From the NCBI GenBank assembly GCA_905372155.1, contig CAJPNZ010000018.1, positions 1-40,829 of the forward strand: a DNA stretch of 40,829 nucleotides, in the 5' to 3' direction. The notes beneath the pieces are model-generated. The model saw nothing but the letters and a program-made list of their open reading frames with translations. It was not told where the DNA came from and ran no database searches. The stretch is from Propionibacteriaceae bacterium. GTDB taxonomy: Bacteria; Actinomycetota; Actinomycetes; Propionibacteriales; Propionibacteriaceae. The first letter of the stretch is position 1, and each line of letters begins with the position of its first letter. The position numbers and the translations under genes are program-made. This document shows positions 40,014 to 40,829 of the stretch, one piece after another.

Positions 40014-40829
40014 TGCAGGTGGTGCAGGCCGCGGCGCTACGAGGTTTGAGGGCCTTCAAGGACGCCTTCAACGCGCGTGCGGTACTTGCGGGATGCCTTG
40101 GTTCGGTGCTGCTGGTGCTGGGGTCACTGACCCCCGCCTACCTGCCGCGGACCTCCCCGCTGACCCGGGCGATGGCGTCGTACGGGCTGGCCGGTGTCGA
40201 GTGGACGTGGATCGGCACCGCCATCACCATGGCAGGACTGGCCCTGATGCTCGAGTTCTGGCTGAGAGTGCGCCCGGCGCGGCGGGAGTCGCGGGGGCAA
40301 CCGCAGCTGCGCCACTGGGCAATGCTCGCGATCGTCGCGGCCCCCATGCTGATCGCCCCGCCGATCTTCAGTCACGACGCCTACTCCTACGCGGCCCAGG
40401 GCTGGTTGCTTCACAACGACCTCAACCCCTACCTGGTGGGTCCCGGGATCCTGCCCGGGCAGTTCGCCGACCAGGTGGCCTGGGTGTGGCGCGACACCGC
40501 GGCACCCTATGGGCCCCTGGCGCTCAGGATGAACCATTGGCTGATCGTGCTGGTCGGGTTCGATCCCTACTGGTCCGCGGTGATCATGCGGCTTCCCGCG
40601 CTGATCGGTGTGGGGATGATCGGCTGGTGTGTGCCTCGGATCGCGGGACGTTTCGGCATCAACCCGGCCGCCGCCAGCTGGTTCGTCCTGGTCAACCCCA
40701 TCGTCATCATCGACTTCGTGGGCGGCGCTCACAACGACGCCCTCATGATGGGCCTGGCGATGATGGGGATCTGGGTCACCACCAAGTGGCGCACCTGGTG
40801 GTGGGGGGCGGTCGCGGTCGGGACGGGGG
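40013..40829 (+). CDS. mptB: Polyprenol-phosphomannose-dependent alpha-1,6-mannosyltransferase, N-terminal part (cut by right edge)
   Basis: A frame of 272 codons from ATG 40013, open to the right edge. It shows several hydrophobic spans and the MptA/MptB-type GT-C features: an extracytoplasmic loop with FSHDAYSYAAQGWLLHNDLN (the conserved acidic residue of GT-C enzymes), PYGPLALRMN, and LVNPIVIIDFVGGAHNDALM. Such enzymes extend the mannan core of lipomannan/lipoarabinomannan-like glycolipids using polyprenyl-phosphomannose. MptB rather than MptA is a best guess. GGGGGAGAG before the ATG is the ribosome site, and the start overlaps the 46-aa ORF. Confidence 0.88.
   Translation, partial: MQVVQAAALRGLRAFKDAFNARAVLAGCLGSVLLVLGSLTPAYLPRTSPLTRAMASYGLAGVEWTWIGTAITMAGLALMLEFWLRVRPARRESRGQPQLRHWAMLAIVAAPMLIAPPIFSHDAYSYAAQGWLLHNDLNPYLVGPGILPGQFADQVAWVWRDTAAPYGPLALRMNHWLIVLVGFDPYWSAVIMRLPALIGVGMIGWCVPRIAGRFGINPAAASWFVLVNPIVIIDFVGGAHNDALMMGLAMMGIWVTTKWRTWWWGAVAVGTG

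Overview
This is a high-GC (roughly two thirds G+C), densely packed window with GTG/TTG starts and many ATGA/GTGA/TGATG gene overlaps. It is chromosomal DNA from an actinobacterium. The gene set fits the Propionibacteriaceae (Arachnia/Tessaracoccus/Cutibacterium-like), but that assignment is inference. It comprises a complete 14-gene nuo operon flanked by a menaquinone reductase and a polyprenyl synthase, KorAB, PntAB, an MptB-type mannosyltransferase and a DUF5979-containing LPXTG adhesin. I saw no tRNA, rRNA, CRISPR array, insertion sequence or phage gene.

Left part (1-12163). The end of pntA and all of pntB (NADH/NADPH transhydrogenase) are followed by an OafA-type acyltransferase. A leftward group follows: a maltokinase-cap-like protein, menG and a RecB-like nuclease. 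Next come an ABC exporter pair (rightward), an unrecognised 278-residue protein, a strong terminator, a duplicated Cys-rich DUF1540 protein (leftward) and menF (leftward).

Centre (12435-30051). One long rightward block carries a MenJ-like menaquinone/geranylgeranyl reductase, nuoA to nuoN in canonical order, and a long-chain polyprenyl diphosphate synthase. With menF and menG close by, the window holds respiratory complex I together with several steps that make, prenylate, methylate and partly saturate its quinone.

Right part (30052-40829). A secreted adhesin ends exactly at LPKTGA with no membrane anchor. A possible bitopic membrane protein lies behind two operator-like palindromes. About 1.1 kb then has no convincing gene but many perfect hairpins and a terminator. 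It is followed by a 49-residue apparently leaderless ORF and a Pro/Gln-rich single-span membrane protein. Leftward korA-korB (2-oxoacid:ferredoxin oxidoreductase) follow. The window ends with a 46-residue ORF coupled to the start of an mptB-like mannosyltransferase, cut by the right edge.

The most unusual points are the anchorless LPXTG adhesin, the hairpin-rich gene-free segment at 34227-35302, two short ORFs with leaderless-type promoters, and a repeated geometry (a TAnnnT-like hexamer 5-7 nt before the start codon) at several genes. The nuo block itself is ordinary.
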